Notes: a model not told the origin generated them from the letters alone. Shown: positions 33,688 to 43,633, counted from the stretch's first letter. The stretch: 64,000 nt of DNA from an uncultured Butyricicoccus sp. (GCF_944381005.1 NZ_CALWJM010000001.1:1-64000); one strand, 5' to 3'. Numbers and translations: made by a program.

Positions 33688-34707
33688 TTAGAACTGATGC
33701 AGGAATCGAACATCGTTCTCATAGAACAGTCGAATATCATCAATCTTGAAGCGACCCATTACCATACGCTCCAAACCGATACCAAACGCATAACCCGAAT
33801 ATTCATTGGGGTCAATGCCGCAGACTTCCAATACATGAGGATGTACCATGCCGCAGCCCAAAATTTCAATCCAGCCTTCACCCTTACACAAACGGCAGCC
33901 TTCGCCATGGCACTGATAGCATTGAATGTCCATTTCTGCCGATGGTTCAGTAAAGGGGAAGTGGTGTGGACGGAAGCGAACCACGGTATCTTCGCCATAC
34001 AGTTTCTTGGCAAACAGTTCCAAAATACCCTTCAAGTCACTCATGCGAATGCCTTTATCTACGACCAAGCCTTCAATCTGATGGAACAGGGGAGAGTGGG
34101 TTGCGTCCACAGCGTCTGAACGATATACACGGCCCGGCGCAATAATGCGAATCGGGGGCTTCTTCTTTTCCATGGTGCGAATCTGCATGGGAGACGTTTG
34201 GGTACGAAGCACTACATTATCCGAGATGTAGAATGTATCCTGCGTATCACGCGCCGGATGGTCTTTGGGGATATTGAGTGCTTCAAAGTTGTAGTGGTCC
34301 AGCTCTACTTCAGGGCCTTCTGCAATCGAGAAGCCCAGCCCCAAAAAGATTTCCTTGAACTCGTCCAAAACAACATTCAGCGGATGTTTTTTGCCCAGTG
34401 CAAGCGGCTTGCCCGGCATGGTCACATCAATGGTTTCGCTGGCGAGCTTTTCTTCCAATGCAATGCGCTCAATTTCTTCTCCGCGCGATGCCAGCGCGGT
34501 TTCTAGCTGTGCAACAACATCGTTAATCAGCTGCCCCATTGCCGGACGGTCTTGTGGTGCAACGTCCTTTAATCCTTTGCGGATGGCGGTCAAAGCACCT
34601 TTTTTGCCCAGATACTTTACGCGCACATCGCCTAATTCACGGGCAGAACGCACCGTGTGCAGCTCTTCCTTCGCTTGGGCGAGGATGGTTTCGAGCTGTT
34701 CTTTCAT
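33688..34707 (-). CDS. pheS: Phenylalanine--tRNA ligase alpha subunit
   Basis: Catalytic subunit, 339 aa. An N-terminal coiled coil ([20 protein letters not shown]) precedes the class II synthetase core: motif 2 [21 protein letters not shown] and motif 3 [20 protein letters not shown], with the signature [35 protein letters not shown] segment gives a Cys-rich insertion seen in many bacterial PheS. AAGGAG precedes the ATG. It is the first gene of pheST, under a phenylalanine T-box. Confidence 0.96.
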   Translation of the reverse strand: MKEQLETILAQAKEELHTVRSARELGDVRVKYLGKKGALTAIRKGLKDVAPQDRPAMGQLINDVVAQLETALASRGEEIERIALEEKLASETIDVTMPGKPLALGKKHPLNVVLDEFKEIFLGLGFSIAEGPEVELDHYNFEALNIPKDHPARDTQDTFYISDNVVLRTQTSPMQIRTMEKKKPPIRIIAPGRVYRSDAVDATHSPLFHQIEGLVVDKGIRMSDLKGILELFAKKLYGEDTVVRFRPHHFPFTEPSAEMDIQCYQCHGEGCRLCKGEGWIEILGCGMVHPHVLEVCGIDPNEYSGYAFGIGLERMVMGRFKIDDIRLFYENDVRFLHQF

Positions 34708-34780
34708 AAATGAACACTCCTTGTCACGTTTTTTGTTTACGATTATACAACTGCGGCATTCCTTTTCACAACCAAGAACG

Positions 34781-35050
34781 AAAAAGCCTTCGTCCCAAAT
34801 CTAGGACGAAGGCCGCAATGACTCCGTGGTACCACCTAGCTTCGCAAAATATCATGATTCTACGCGCTCGTTTTCCCGTAACGTGGGACAATCCGGAATA
34901 CGCCTACTTTTTGTTCAGCGTTTCTGCTCACAGGGGAACTTCGCCAGACCGTTTCACACGGCAGCTTTCAGCCGCTGACTGCCGCTCTCTGAGGGAACTG
35001 AAATCGGGTTACTTTTCCTGCTCATCGCATTTCTTCAAATATTCAGAATA
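34781..35050 (-). promoter_or_regulatory. T-box leader of pheST (tRNA-Phe sensing)
   Basis: Minus-strand leader RNA that reads uncharged tRNA-Phe. The T-box sequence AGGTGGTACCACGGAG is at 34822-34837. Stem I shows AGAGAGCGGCAG and, on its 3' side, GGCGAAGTTCCCC with a UUC specifier at 34936-34938 (Phe codon). The terminator GCCTTCGTCC with its complement (34786-34795 and 34804-34813) is followed by five U (minus). Uncharged tRNA would pair with the UGGU bulge and prevent termination. The specifier assignment is supported by alignment with the valS leader. Confidence 0.9.
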
Positions 35051-35057
35051 CTTTATC

Positions 35058-35086
35058 AATATAACACAGTTTACAGTGCTTGGCAA
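35058..35086 (-). promoter_or_regulatory. Promoter of the pheST T-box transcript
   Basis: On the minus strand, TTGCCA (35086-35081), 17-nt spacer, TATATT (35063-35058). The transcript should start near 35050. Confidence 0.6.
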
Positions 35087-35136
35087 GCCCTTCTGACCGG
35101 AAAATATCGCATTCAAAATATCATTGGAAATTTTTA

Positions 35137-35165
35137 TTGACAAATGCGCCCATACCAGATATACT
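35137..35165 (+). promoter_or_regulatory. Promoter of the tRNA-Cys / valS leader transcript
   Basis: Consensus TTGACA (35137-35142), 17-nt spacer, TATACT (35160-35165). It is the only good promoter ahead of tRNA-Cys, the T-box and valS. Confidence 0.75.
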
Positions 35166-35181
35166 ATATAAGAACTGATTT

Positions 35182-35255
35182 GGTACCATAGCCAAGCGGT
35201 AAGGCGTGGGACTGCAACTCCCTGATCCCCAGTTCGATTCTGGGTGGTACCTCCA
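35182..35255 (+). tRNA. tRNA-Cys (anticodon GCA)
   Basis: A 74-nt cloverleaf. The acceptor pairs GGTACCA with TGGTACC, followed by T and an encoded CCA. The D-arm is GCCAAGCGGTAAGGC, the anticodon stem-loop GGGA-CTGCAAC-TCCC gives anticodon GCA, and the T-arm CCCAGTTCGATTCTGGG is standard. No terminator follows; the valS T-box leader begins within about 10-30 nt, so both are on one primary transcript. Confidence 0.95.
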
Positions 35256-35264
35256 TCATCGTTT

Positions 35265-35515
35265 TCGTGAATATCGCAAATACCGAGAAAAAGAGGAGTA
35301 CCTCTTGCACCGGCTTTTTCAGAGAGTGGATAGTTCGCTGCAATATCCACAGGGCGGTCAGAGGGAATGTCGCTTTGGAGTTGAAACATTGAACAATAGT
35401 AGATGTTTCCGGTGCGTCCCGTTATCGACGAAAAGTGCACAGTTTATCACTGTGAATTTAGGTGGTACCACGGAAATCAAGGTTTTCGTCCTATTCGGAC
35501 GAAAACCTTTTTTAT
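35265..35515 (+). promoter_or_regulatory. T-box leader of valS (tRNA-Val sensing)
   Basis: Plus-strand leader with AGAGAGTGGATAG (stem I apex), the 3' side GAGGGAATGTCGC carrying a GUC specifier at 35369-35371 (Val codon), the T-box AGGTGGTACCACGGA (35460-35474) and a 13-bp terminator (35479-35491 with 35497-35509) followed by a T-run. The 5' boundary is approximate. The leader directly follows tRNA-Cys and has no promoter of its own that I can see. Confidence 0.9.
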
Positions 35516-35583
35516 TTTTTCTATCCTCACTCGGATAGGAACAATTAAAATTTGAAATCTTAAAAATAAAAGGAGCGAACAAC

Positions 35584-38214
35584 ATGTCGAACGAACTTCC
35601 CAAGATTTATGACCCTTCGGCAGTCGAAGACAAGCTGTATCAGTTCTGGAATGACTCCGGCTTTTTTAATGCCGAAGTAGATGAACACAAGAAACCGTTT
35701 ACCATTGTCATTCCACCCCCGAACGTTACCGGTCAGCTGCATATGGGTCATGCTTTTGATGAGACTTTGCAGGATATCCTCATTCGTACCAAACGAATGC
35801 AGGGATATTCGGCTTTGTGGATGCCCGGCACCGACCACGCAGGTATTGCCACACAAATTAAAGTAGAAGAAAATCTGCGCGTCAATGAAGGCAAAACCCG
35901 CTATGATTTGGGACGTGAGGAATTTTTAAAGCGCGTTTGGGACTGGAAGCACCAGTATGGAAACCGCATCATTTCTCAGCTTAAAAAACTTGGTTCTTCA
36001 TGCGATTGGCGGCGCGAACGCTTTACCATGGACGAAGGCTGCTCCAAAGCAGTAAAGGAAGTCTTTGTCAACCTGTATGAAAAGGGACTTATCTACAAGG
36101 GCAGCCGTATCATCAACTGGTGTCCGCATTGTGCAACCGCTCTGTCCGATGCCGAAGTAGAATACGAAACCCAGCCCGGTAAATTGTGGCATATCAAGTA
36201 TCCGATTAAGGATTCCGATGAATACTTGGTTGTGGCCACCACGCGCCCGGAAACCTTCATGGGTGATACTGGCGTTGCAGTCAATCCGAACGATGAACGT
36301 TATCAGCATCTGGTAGGCAAAACCTGTATTCTTCCCATTATGAACCGCGAAATCCCCATTTTCGCCGACGATTACGTTGATATGGAATTTGGCACCGGCT
36401 GCGTAAAAACAACGCCCTGCCATGACCCCAATGACTTTGAAATGGGACAGCGTCATAATCTGGAACAGATTCTGGTATTCAACGAAGATGCCACAGTCAA
36501 CGAAAACGGCGGCAAATATCAGGGGCTTGACCGCTATGAATGCCGTAAGGCTGTTTTGGCTGACTTGGAAGCTGGCGGTTATCTGGTCAAGGTGGAAGAA
36601 CATGAACACAATGTCGGCACCTGCTACCGCTGCGGCACAACTGTAGAGCCGATGACTTCCGCACAGTGGTTTGTGAAAATGGCACCACTCGCCAAGCCTG
36701 CGATGGAAGTGGTACACGACGGTCGCGTAAAGTTCGTACCCAGTCGCTTTGCAAACACCTATCTGCGTTGGATGGAAAATGTGCATGACTGGTGCATTTC
36801 GCGTCAGCTCTGGTGGGGTCATCGTATTCCGGCATATTATTGTGAGGATTGCGGCGAAATGACCGTTGCCAAAGAGGACGTAACCGTTTGTCCTAAGTGC
36901 GGCGGAACGCATATCCATCAGGAAGAAGATGTACTGGATACGTGGTTCTCCTCTGCTTTGTGGCCGTTCTCAACACTGGGCTGGCCTGACAAAACCAAAG
37001 AGTTGGATTACTTCTATCCCACTTCGGTATTGGTCACCGGTTATGATATTATTTTCTTCTGGGTTGCCCGCATGATTTTCTCCGGCATGGAGCAAATGCA
37101 CGAAGAACCCTTCAAGACCGTATATATTCACGGTTTGGTTCGTGATGCACAGGGTCGTAAAATGTCCAAGTCACTGGGCAATGGCATTGACCCGCTGGAA
37201 ATCATCGAGCAATACGGTGCTGACGCATTGCGCTTTACGCTGATTACTGGTAATTCCCCCGGAAATGATATGCGTTTCTCCACCGAGAAAGTGGAAGCTA
37301 GCCGCAATTTTGCCAATAAGATTTGGAACGCATCGCGCTTTATCCAGATGAATCTGACCATTGACAGCGCTGATTTGCCCGACGAGCTTGCCTTGGAGGA
37401 CAAATGGATTTTGCATAAGTACAATGAGCTGGTCAAGGCTGTGACCGAAAACATTGATAAGTATGAACTGGGCATTGCCGTTCAAAAGCTGTATGACTTT
37501 ATCTGGGACAATTTCTGCGATTGGTATATTGAAATTGTCAAGCCCCGTCTGCAAAATCAAGACAATGTTGCTGCACAGGAAAGTGCGCAAAAGGTTCTGT
37601 GCTATGTCCTGTGCGGTACGATGCAGCTTCTGCATCCATTTATGCCGTTCATCACCGAAACCATTTGGCAAGCCCTTCCGCACGAAGGCCCATCTATTAT
37701 GATTTCCAAATGGCCAGAATATCAGCCCGATTTGTGCTTTGCACAGCAGGCAGAACAGGTAGAAACCATGATGGACACTATCCGCGCCATTCGTGCCCGC
37801 CGTGCAGAAATGAATGTGCCGCCGTCCAAAAAGGCTCAGGTCATTCTTCTGACAAATGACCGCGCAACCTACGAAGCAGGTAGTCTGTTCTTTAGCAAAT
37901 TGGCTTATGCTTCAGAGATTTGTTTTGTAGATGCCATGCCCGAACATGCAGATTCTATGGTTTCTGTGGTCACAAAGGGTGCCACTGTTTATATGCCAAT
38001 GGGCGAACTGATTGATTTTGAAAAAGAACGTGCTCGCCTCAACAAGGAAAAACAGAAGGTACAAAAAGACTTGGATTTCCTCAATAAAAAATTGAACAAT
38101 CCAGGATTTATTGCAAAGGCTCCGCAAGCTGTCGTTGCACAAGAACGAGAAAAAGTTGCAAAACTCGAAGAACTGATGACCAAGTTGGACGCAAGTCTTG
38201 CAGCACTCAAGTAA
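35584..38214 (+). CDS. valS: Valine--tRNA ligase
   Basis: Class I synthetase that charges tRNA-Val, 876 aa. The N-terminus [20 protein letters not shown] leads to the HIGH-type motif [18 protein letters not shown]. The CP1 editing domain shows [16 protein letters not shown] and [19 protein letters not shown]. The KMSKS loop is [14 protein letters not shown], and the tryptophan/acidic segment [15 protein letters not shown] precedes it. The anticodon domain is followed by the C-terminal coiled-coil arm ([20 protein letters not shown]) typical of ValRS. Zinc-knuckle cysteines occur in [10 protein letters not shown] and VCPKCGG. AAAAGGAG lies ahead of the ATG. It is controlled by the T-box at 35265-35515. 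Confidence 0.97.
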   Translation: MSNELPKIYDPSAVEDKLYQFWNDSGFFNAEVDEHKKPFTIVIPPPNVTGQLHMGHAFDETLQDILIRTKRMQGYSALWMPGTDHAGIATQIKVEENLRVNEGKTRYDLGREEFLKRVWDWKHQYGNRIISQLKKLGSSCDWRRERFTMDEGCSKAVKEVFVNLYEKGLIYKGSRIINWCPHCATALSDAEVEYETQPGKLWHIKYPIKDSDEYLVVATTRPETFMGDTGVAVNPNDERYQHLVGKTCILPIMNREIPIFADDYVDMEFGTGCVKTTPCHDPNDFEMGQRHNLEQILVFNEDATVNENGGKYQGLDRYECRKAVLADLEAGGYLVKVEEHEHNVGTCYRCGTTVEPMTSAQWFVKMAPLAKPAMEVVHDGRVKFVPSRFANTYLRWMENVHDWCISRQLWWGHRIPAYYCEDCGEMTVAKEDVTVCPKCGGTHIHQEEDVLDTWFSSALWPFSTLGWPDKTKELDYFYPTSVLVTGYDIIFFWVARMIFSGMEQMHEEPFKTVYIHGLVRDAQGRKMSKSLGNGIDPLEIIEQYGADALRFTLITGNSPGNDMRFSTEKVEASRNFANKIWNASRFIQMNLTIDSADLPDELALEDKWILHKYNELVKAVTENIDKYELGIAVQKLYDFIWDNFCDWYIEIVKPRLQNQDNVAAQESAQKVLCYVLCGTMQLLHPFMPFITETIWQALPHEGPSIMISKWPEYQPDLCFAQQAEQVETMMDTIRAIRARRAEMNVPPSKKAQVILLTNDRATYEAGSLFFSKLAYASEICFVDAMPEHADSMVSVVTKGATVYMPMGELIDFEKERARLNKEKQKVQKDLDFLNKKLNNPGFIAKAPQAVVAQEREKVAKLEELMTKLDASLAALK

Positions 38215-38220
38215 AAAATC

Positions 38221-38250
38221 AGAAAGGACTCGGTTCGAGTCCTTTCTTTT
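38221..38250 (+). terminator. Terminator after valS
   Basis: A 12-bp stem AGAAAGGACTCG (38221-38232) with its complement (38236-38247) and a trailing T-run. It stands 28 nt before the folC start. Confidence 0.85.
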
Positions 38251-38277
38251 TGTGATAAAAACAGGGAGGTTTCTACC

Positions 38278-39549
38278 GTGTCAAATTGTTTATCTCCAGC
38301 ACAGCGTATTCATGCACTAGGACGTTTTTCAGGCAAAGCCGGATTGCATCGTATACGGGCACTGTGCCAAGCATTAGGAAATCCGCAAGACAGGCTCAAA
38401 TTTATTCACATTGCTGGTACAAATGGAAAGGGAAGTACTGCAACGATGCTGGCATCCGTGCTCAAACACGCTGGTTATCAGACGGGATTGTACACTTCAC
38501 CCTATCTGGTTGTCTTTAACGAACGGATTCGAGTGAATGACATAATCATTTCAGACCGTGATTTAAGCCGACTTTTTGATGTTGTACACAAAGCAGTACA
38601 TACTCTTCATTTACCTCCAGATGAACACATCGGAGAATTTGAATTTGTAACTGCATTGGCGTTTTTATACTTCGTGGAACAAAAGTGTGATATCGTTGTA
38701 TTAGAAACCGGTCTTGGAGGTTCATACGATGCAACGAATATTATTGCATCACCAGAAGCGGCTTTGATTACTTCTATTTCGCTTGACCATACCGCCATCT
38801 TAGGCAACACTTTGACCGAAATTGCACAGACAAAGGCAGGCATTTATAAACCGGATAGCGTCCATATTGCTGCATACGGAATGACCGAATCGGTCTATAC
38901 CGTTTTGCGCGAGCATGCACCAGATTTAGTCATTTGTAAACCTGCTCAAATTTTAGATGCTGGTATTTGGGGTGCACGGTTTATTTGGTGTGAGCAAGAA
39001 TATGAAATCGGGCTTGCCGGATACCATCAAGTTTCAAATGCAGTGACAGCGCTTACCACTTTACAATTGCTCTCACAACGTGGTTGGCATATTCCAGATG
39101 CAGCCATTCATGCAGGTCTATGTGTTGCACGCATTGCGGGAAGACTGGAAAAAATATCAACAAATCCATGTCTTATTTTGGATGGCGGACACAATCCTGA
39201 TGGAATTCGAGAATTGTCAAACGCTGTAAAGCTATTTCATATCACAGGGAAAATTCACGTTATATTAGGAATGTGTGCAGATAAGCTGGTAAGTCAATCT
39301 ATAAAGGAATTTACCTTTCCGGTCGAGCAATTCTATCTCACACCACTAAATAACGAACGCACTATCTCAACAAAAGAATTAGCATCGTTACTTCCCCAAT
39401 CTTCAAAAATCGTTCATTGTCAAGATTGCGCAGATGCACTAGAACAGGCACGCAAAAAAGCTGCTCCAAACGATTTCATCCTGGTCTGTGGTTCACTGTA
39501 TCTTGTTGGTGAAGCACGACAGATTTTATGTGATGACAAAATGAGCTAA
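38278..39549 (+). CDS. folC: Bifunctional folylpolyglutamate synthase/dihydrofolate synthase
   Basis: Mur-ligase-like enzyme that adds glutamate to dihydropteroate and folates, 423 aa. The P-loop is FIHIAGTNGKGSTATMLASV (about residues 40-60), with the catalytic/ATP-grasp features SPYLVVFNERIRVND, VLETGLGGSYDATN and SLDHTAILGNTLTEIAQTKAGI. The C-terminal domain shows ILDGGHNPDGIREL and VCGSLYLVGEAR. The start is a GTG behind GGGAGG. folC after valS is a common order in Firmicutes, although a terminator separates them here. Confidence 0.93.
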   Translation: MSNCLSPAQRIHALGRFSGKAGLHRIRALCQALGNPQDRLKFIHIAGTNGKGSTATMLASVLKHAGYQTGLYTSPYLVVFNERIRVNDIIISDRDLSRLFDVVHKAVHTLHLPPDEHIGEFEFVTALAFLYFVEQKCDIVVLETGLGGSYDATNIIASPEAALITSISLDHTAILGNTLTEIAQTKAGIYKPDSVHIAAYGMTESVYTVLREHAPDLVICKPAQILDAGIWGARFIWCEQEYEIGLAGYHQVSNAVTALTTLQLLSQRGWHIPDAAIHAGLCVARIAGRLEKISTNPCLILDGGHNPDGIRELSNAVKLFHITGKIHVILGMCADKLVSQSIKEFTFPVEQFYLTPLNNERTISTKELASLLPQSSKIVHCQDCADALEQARKKAAPNDFILVCGSLYLVGEARQILCDDKMS

Positions 39550-39621
39550 ATTTCACTTTCATTCCATGCTATACTAAAGATGCCAGAAATCGCTAACAGT
39601 ATCATAATGGAGTGAATTTTT

Positions 39622-39960
39622 ATGCAGATTCTACACGAACGAGAGGGGACAAGTCTTGTCGTATATCTGGTAGATGAACTTGACCAGCATAGTGCTAGAA
39701 GCGCTATTGAAGCCCTTGACCGGATTGTAACACTATATCCCGAAGAAACGATTGTTTTAGATTTAAGCCGTCTTACTTTTATGGATAGCTCCGGCTTAGC
39801 TGTAGCAGTCAACCTACACCGTATGTTGCGCGACACCGGCCGTACATTAACCATCCGTCATACGCCTTCTCAAGCGATGCGTGTCTTTCGTGCAGCACAT
39901 TTAGAAAAGCAGATTCATTTCGAGCCAGCCCAAAAGGAGGGTTCCCCTTGCAGACATTAA
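39622..39960 (+). CDS. spoIIAA: Anti-sigma F factor antagonist SpoIIAA
   Basis: A 112-aa STAS-domain protein that releases sigma F from SpoIIAB in the forespore when unphosphorylated. The phosphorylation site is LTFMDSSGLAVAVN; the second Ser (residue 57) corresponds to Ser58 of Bacillus. AGAGTG-like GGAG precedes the ATG. It overlaps spoIIAB by 13 nt, in the standard spoIIAA-AB-sigF order. A TATACT stretch near 39570 may be part of its promoter, but I cannot identify a sigma-H or Spo0A site with confidence. Confidence 0.95.
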   Translation: MQILHEREGTSLVVYLVDELDQHSARSAIEALDRIVTLYPEETIVLDLSRLTFMDSSGLAVAVNLHRMLRDTGRTLTIRHTPSQAMRVFRAAHLEKQIHFEPAQKEGSPCRH

Positions 39961-40388
39961 ATCGAATGACATTGCGTTTTGACAGCCGTTCTGTAAATGA
40001 AGCATTTGCCCGTATGACAGTTGCCGCCTTTGTCGCACAGCTTGACCCGACGTTGGAAGAATTAAATGATATAAAAACGGTGGTCAGCGAAGCGGTTACA
40101 AATGCAATCGTACACGGCTATCGTGACCAAATGGGAGAAATTATTGTCAGTGCACGGCTATTAGAAGGAAACTTTGCTGAAATTAAAGTAAAAGACCATG
40201 GTTGCGGCATTGCAGATATTGAACAAGCCAGACAGCCACTTTTTACAACGGGTGACAGTGAACGCTCCGGTATGGGATTTACCATCATGGAAAGCTTTTC
40301 GGATAAACTCAAAATCCGTTCTGCTGTTGGGCGCGGCACTACCGTTACCATGATTCGCCATATTAAAGGCCGTGAGGACGTTATTTGA
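39948..40388 (+). CDS. spoIIAB: Anti-sigma F factor SpoIIAB
   Basis: A 146-aa GHKL-fold kinase that binds sigma F and phosphorylates SpoIIAA. It shows the N-box DIKTVVSEAVTNAIVHGY, the G1 box VKDHGCGIADIE and the G2 box DSERSGMGFTIMESFSD. The start is a TTG at 39948, 7 nt after AAAGGAGG and inside the end of spoIIAA; no ATG is well placed. It shares 1 nt with sigF. Both overlaps keep the three products in ratio. Confidence 0.95.
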   Translation: MQTLNRMTLRFDSRSVNEAFARMTVAAFVAQLDPTLEELNDIKTVVSEAVTNAIVHGYRDQMGEIIVSARLLEGNFAEIKVKDHGCGIADIEQARQPLFTTGDSERSGMGFTIMESFSDKLKIRSAVGRGTTVTMIRHIKGREDVI

Positions 40389-41053
40389 TGCACGAAACCG
40401 AAACGCAACTGCTTCATCAACACAATGGATTGATTTGGAGCATTGTCAAGCGATATCTTGGCCGCGGTGTGGATGCGGATGACCTGTATCAATTGGCAAG
40501 TATCGGCTTAATTAAGGCTGTGCGTGGATTCGACCCACAATACGGCACACAATTTTCTACATATGCAGTGCCAAAGATTGCAGGTGAAATCCGTCGTTTT
40601 CTACGCGATGATGGCACTGTCAAAGTTGGACGCACCTTACAGGAACGGGCATTTCAGCTGCGGCAAATACAGGAAAATATGGAACGTGAACTTGGACGTT
40701 CCATTACCGTTTCTGAACTTGCTGAACGCGCAGGGCTATCAATTGAAGAAGCCGCTGCGGCAATTCAATCGGTACAACCTGTACAATCTTTAGAATGTCC
40801 CTCTGGAGAACGCGAGCAAAATCTTTTAGATATCCTGTCCGGTGGAAATATGGAAGAAGAAGTCACTACGCGGCTATCATTGCAACAGGCCATCGCCAAA
40901 TTACCGAGTCGTTCCGCACAGGTGATTGCCATGCGCTATGGACGCGAGATGACACAGCAGCAGGTTGCCCGTGTGCTCGGTGTATCACAAGTGCAAGTAT
41001 CACGATTAGAACGCAAAGCTGTTGCGCTCCTAAAGCAGGAGTTATCCTCCTAA
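40388..41053 (+). CDS. sigF: RNA polymerase sporulation sigma factor SigF
   Basis: The first forespore-specific sigma factor, 221 aa. Region 2 is DADDLYQLASIGLIKAVRGF with QFSTYAVPKIAGEIRRFLRD, region 3 is ERELGRSITVSELAERAGLS, and region 4 ends with MTQQQVARVLGVSQVQVSRLE (split over residues 190-212). The start ATG at 40388 overlaps the spoIIAB stop (TGATG). It ends the spoIIA operon; spoVA genes do not follow. A hairpin ends the operon at 41057. Confidence 0.95.
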   Translation: MHETETQLLHQHNGLIWSIVKRYLGRGVDADDLYQLASIGLIKAVRGFDPQYGTQFSTYAVPKIAGEIRRFLRDDGTVKVGRTLQERAFQLRQIQENMERELGRSITVSELAERAGLSIEEAAAAIQSVQPVQSLECPSGEREQNLLDILSGGNMEEEVTTRLSLQQAIAKLPSRSAQVIAMRYGREMTQQQVARVLGVSQVQVSRLERKAVALLKQELSS

Positions 41054-41056
41054 TAT

Positions 41057-41084
41057 AAGGCATCTGTCATTTGACGGATGCCTT
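41057..41084 (+). terminator. Terminator after the spoIIA operon
   Basis: A stem AAGGCATCTGTC with GACGGATGCCTT (41057-41084, one T-G pair), followed by TTGTCTTTG. It is directly behind the sigF stop. Confidence 0.75.
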
Positions 41085-41121
41085 TGTCTTTGAAATCTCT
41101 GTTACGGTTCACCGCAAACTG

Positions 41122-41130
41122 TGGTATAAT
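41122..41130 (+). promoter_or_regulatory. Extended -10 promoter of pcrA
   Basis: TGGTATAAT, an extended -10, with only a weak -35 (TTACGG, 41102-41107, 17-nt spacing). About 40 nt of leader follow. Confidence 0.5.
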
Positions 41131-41176
41131 AAAAATATATAAAATCTAAAAACCGAACTGGAAAGAGGATATTTCA

Positions 41177-43570
41177 ATGGAACCAACCAAATTCGACATA
41201 AAATTTGCATCCATTCGCCGCACAGTAATTGAACAGGTTTTCTCTCGTATGAACGACCGGCAAAAAGAAGCTGTATTCCAAACCGAAGGCCCGCTGCTAG
41301 TCTTAGCAGGTGCTGGAAGCGGAAAGACTACCGTTTTGATTCACCGGATTATCAATATTTTACGATTTGGTCGTGGGTATGACAGCCCATACGCAACACC
41401 GGGCGCAACAATGGATGACCTCGCATTTCTTGCAGATTATATGACAGACCCCAAACCAGAAAATAGGGAACGTGCAATGCAATTATGTGCTGTTCAACCT
41501 GCCAAACCTTGGGAAATTGTTGCAATTACATTCACTAACAAAGCTGCCCATGAGCTTCAAGAGCGTTTGGCGCGAGCTGTTGGAGAGCGCGATGCTGAGG
41601 CTATCTGGGCATATACATTCCATACATTCTGCCTACATATTCTACGCCGGGATATTGAGCGATTGGGATATAACAGCACCTTCACGATTTATGATGAAGA
41701 TGACAAAAAACGGGTAATCGTTGACCTTGTACGTCGATTAAAATTAGATGATAAAGTCTTTGACCCCCGCAAGATTATGGGGGAAATCAGTCGTGCAAAA
41801 GATAATCTCATAACGCCGCGCACCTTCGCAGTAGACCAGCGAAACGAATTTTATATGGGAAAAGTTGCTGAACTGTACACTTTATACGAAAAGGAAATGC
41901 GTGCCAACAATGCACTGGATTTTGACGATATTATTATGAAAACCGTACAGCTTTTGCGCGAAAATTCTGATATTTTGGAACACTATCAGAAAAAGTTTCG
42001 CTATATTTTGGTTGATGAGTACCAAGATACCAACCACGCACAATATGTTTTGACTTCTTTACTTGCCGACGGCTATCAAAATATTTGCGTTGTGGGTGAT
42101 GATGACCAGTCTATTTATAAATTTCGTGGTGCAACCATCACCAATATTCTGGAATTTGAACAACAATTCAAAAATGCACGAATCATTCGTCTGGAACAAA
42201 ATTATCGCTCCACTAACATTATTTTAGATGCCGCAAACGGTTTAATTCGCAATAACGTAAATCGAAAAGGTAAGGAACTTTGGACAAACCAAAATGGCGG
42301 CAATAAAATCAAGCTACATCGTTCAGAGTCCCAAGAGAGCGAAGCGCAATATATTGCGGCACGAATTTTAGAAGGCGTTGCAAAAGGGGAGAAATGGAGC
42401 GACTTTGCGATTCTTTACCGCAACAATATTTTGTCAAACGCTATCGAATCGGCATTTCGTAGAAATTCCATTCCATATCGCATTTATAAAGGTCGTGATT
42501 TTTTCAGTCGCGCAGAGATTCGTGATATGTTTGCTTATTTATGGGTCATTGAAAATCCATCTGATACCCTGCGATTGAAACGTATTATCAACGTACCTGC
42601 GCGCAAGATAGGTGCCCGCTCAATTGAATTAGCAGAAGAATTGGCTGTACAGCAGGGCAAAACACTGTATGAAATTGTTACACACGCCAATGAATTTAGT
42701 GTGCTTGGACGTGGTGCCGCACCTATGAAGCGATTTGGCGAAATGATGAATGAACTACGCGAGATTGGTGCATCTGTTCCTTTGTCAGAACTTTATGAAC
42801 AAATGTTGGATATGACCGGTTACCGAGAATCGCTGGAAAGTAAAAACGACATGGAATCTCGCTCGCGGTTAGAAAATATCATGGAATTAAAATCCAACAT
42901 TGTGTCGTACGAAAGCAAAGCGGAACATCCATCCCTTGCCGGATTTTTGGAAGAAATGGCATTATACACCGATGCCGACCAAATAAAGGAAGACGAAGAT
43001 GCCGTTTTGATGATGACCATGCATTCAGCAAAGGGTTTGGAATTTCCAACCGTTTTCCTGTGTGGTATGGAGGACGGATTATTCCCCAGTTTCCGAGTAG
43101 ATGAAAGTGATGAAGATTTAGAGGAAGAGCGCCGGTTGTGCTATGTTGCAATTACACGCGCAAAACAGCAATTATACCTGACCTGTTCGGAACGCAGGCT
43201 CATGTATGGTCAAACGCGATATGCACGCCCATCTCGCTTTTTGCAGGAAATCCCTGCCGAGCTGATGGATTCTAATTTGACTGAACGCACTCGACAAACA
43301 GAAGCCGAACGCGCACAACAACGCCGCCGCGCCCATTCCACAGTGAATCCGTCCTACCGTTCTACTTCTGCACTGCTTTCATCTACATCTGTCTCGCCAA
43401 CTCCTGTGTTTGCTTGCGGTGACCGTGTACAGCACAAAGCATTTGGTGCGGGCATGATTACATCTGTTAAGTCGATGGGTAACGACCAATTATTAGAAAT
43501 TGCCTTTGATGAAAAAGGCACAAAGCGTTTAATGGCAAAGTCTGCCGCACAATTTATGAAAAAACTGTAA
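41177..43570 (+). CDS. pcrA: ATP-dependent DNA helicase PcrA/UvrD
   Basis: Superfamily 1A 3'-5' helicase for repair and replication restart, 797 aa. Motifs in order: Q motif and MNDRQKEAVFQTEGPLLVLA, motif I AGAGSGKTTVLIHRI, motif Ia AITFTNKAAHELQERL, motif II ILVDEYQDTNHAQY, motif III VVGDDDQSIYKFRGA, motif IV LEQNYRSTNIILDAAN, motif V MTMHSAKGLEFPTVFL, motif VI EERRLCYVAITRAKQQLYL. The C-terminus has a Tudor-like domain (FACGDRVQHKAFGAGMITSV). A 50-residue insertion between motifs I and Ia (RGYDSPYATPGATMDDLAFL and on) is longer than in Bacillus PcrA. It ends at a very strong hairpin. Confidence 0.95.
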   Translation: MEPTKFDIKFASIRRTVIEQVFSRMNDRQKEAVFQTEGPLLVLAGAGSGKTTVLIHRIINILRFGRGYDSPYATPGATMDDLAFLADYMTDPKPENRERAMQLCAVQPAKPWEIVAITFTNKAAHELQERLARAVGERDAEAIWAYTFHTFCLHILRRDIERLGYNSTFTIYDEDDKKRVIVDLVRRLKLDDKVFDPRKIMGEISRAKDNLITPRTFAVDQRNEFYMGKVAELYTLYEKEMRANNALDFDDIIMKTVQLLRENSDILEHYQKKFRYILVDEYQDTNHAQYVLTSLLADGYQNICVVGDDDQSIYKFRGATITNILEFEQQFKNARIIRLEQNYRSTNIILDAANGLIRNNVNRKGKELWTNQNGGNKIKLHRSESQESEAQYIAARILEGVAKGEKWSDFAILYRNNILSNAIESAFRRNSIPYRIYKGRDFFSRAEIRDMFAYLWVIENPSDTLRLKRIINVPARKIGARSIELAEELAVQQGKTLYEIVTHANEFSVLGRGAAPMKRFGEMMNELREIGASVPLSELYEQMLDMTGYRESLESKNDMESRSRLENIMELKSNIVSYESKAEHPSLAGFLEEMALYTDADQIKEDEDAVLMMTMHSAKGLEFPTVFLCGMEDGLFPSFRVDESDEDLEEERRLCYVAITRAKQQLYLTCSERRLMYGQTRYARPSRFLQEIPAELMDSNLTERTRQTEAERAQQRRRAHSTVNPSYRSTSALLSSTSVSPTPVFACGDRVQHKAFGAGMITSVKSMGNDQLLEIAFDEKGTKRLMAKSAAQFMKKL

Positions 43571-43580
43571 GCAATAAAAT

Positions 43581-43620
43581 GAGCGCCCCGTATATGCAGT
43601 GTTGCATATACGGGGCGCTC
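43581..43620. terminator. Very strong bidirectional hairpin
   Basis: An 18-bp perfect GC-rich stem (43581-43598 with 43603-43620), GAGCGCCCCGTATATGCA and its complement, loop GTGT. It separates the convergent pcrA and feoB genes. Confidence 0.92.
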
Positions 43621-43633
43621 ATTCTTTCATAAC

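Noticed and set aside
35998..36918. Long minus-strand open frame opposite valS
   Set aside because: It lies wholly antisense to a highly conserved gene, lacks a ribosome-binding site and resembles no protein; its openness follows from codon bias on the other strand.
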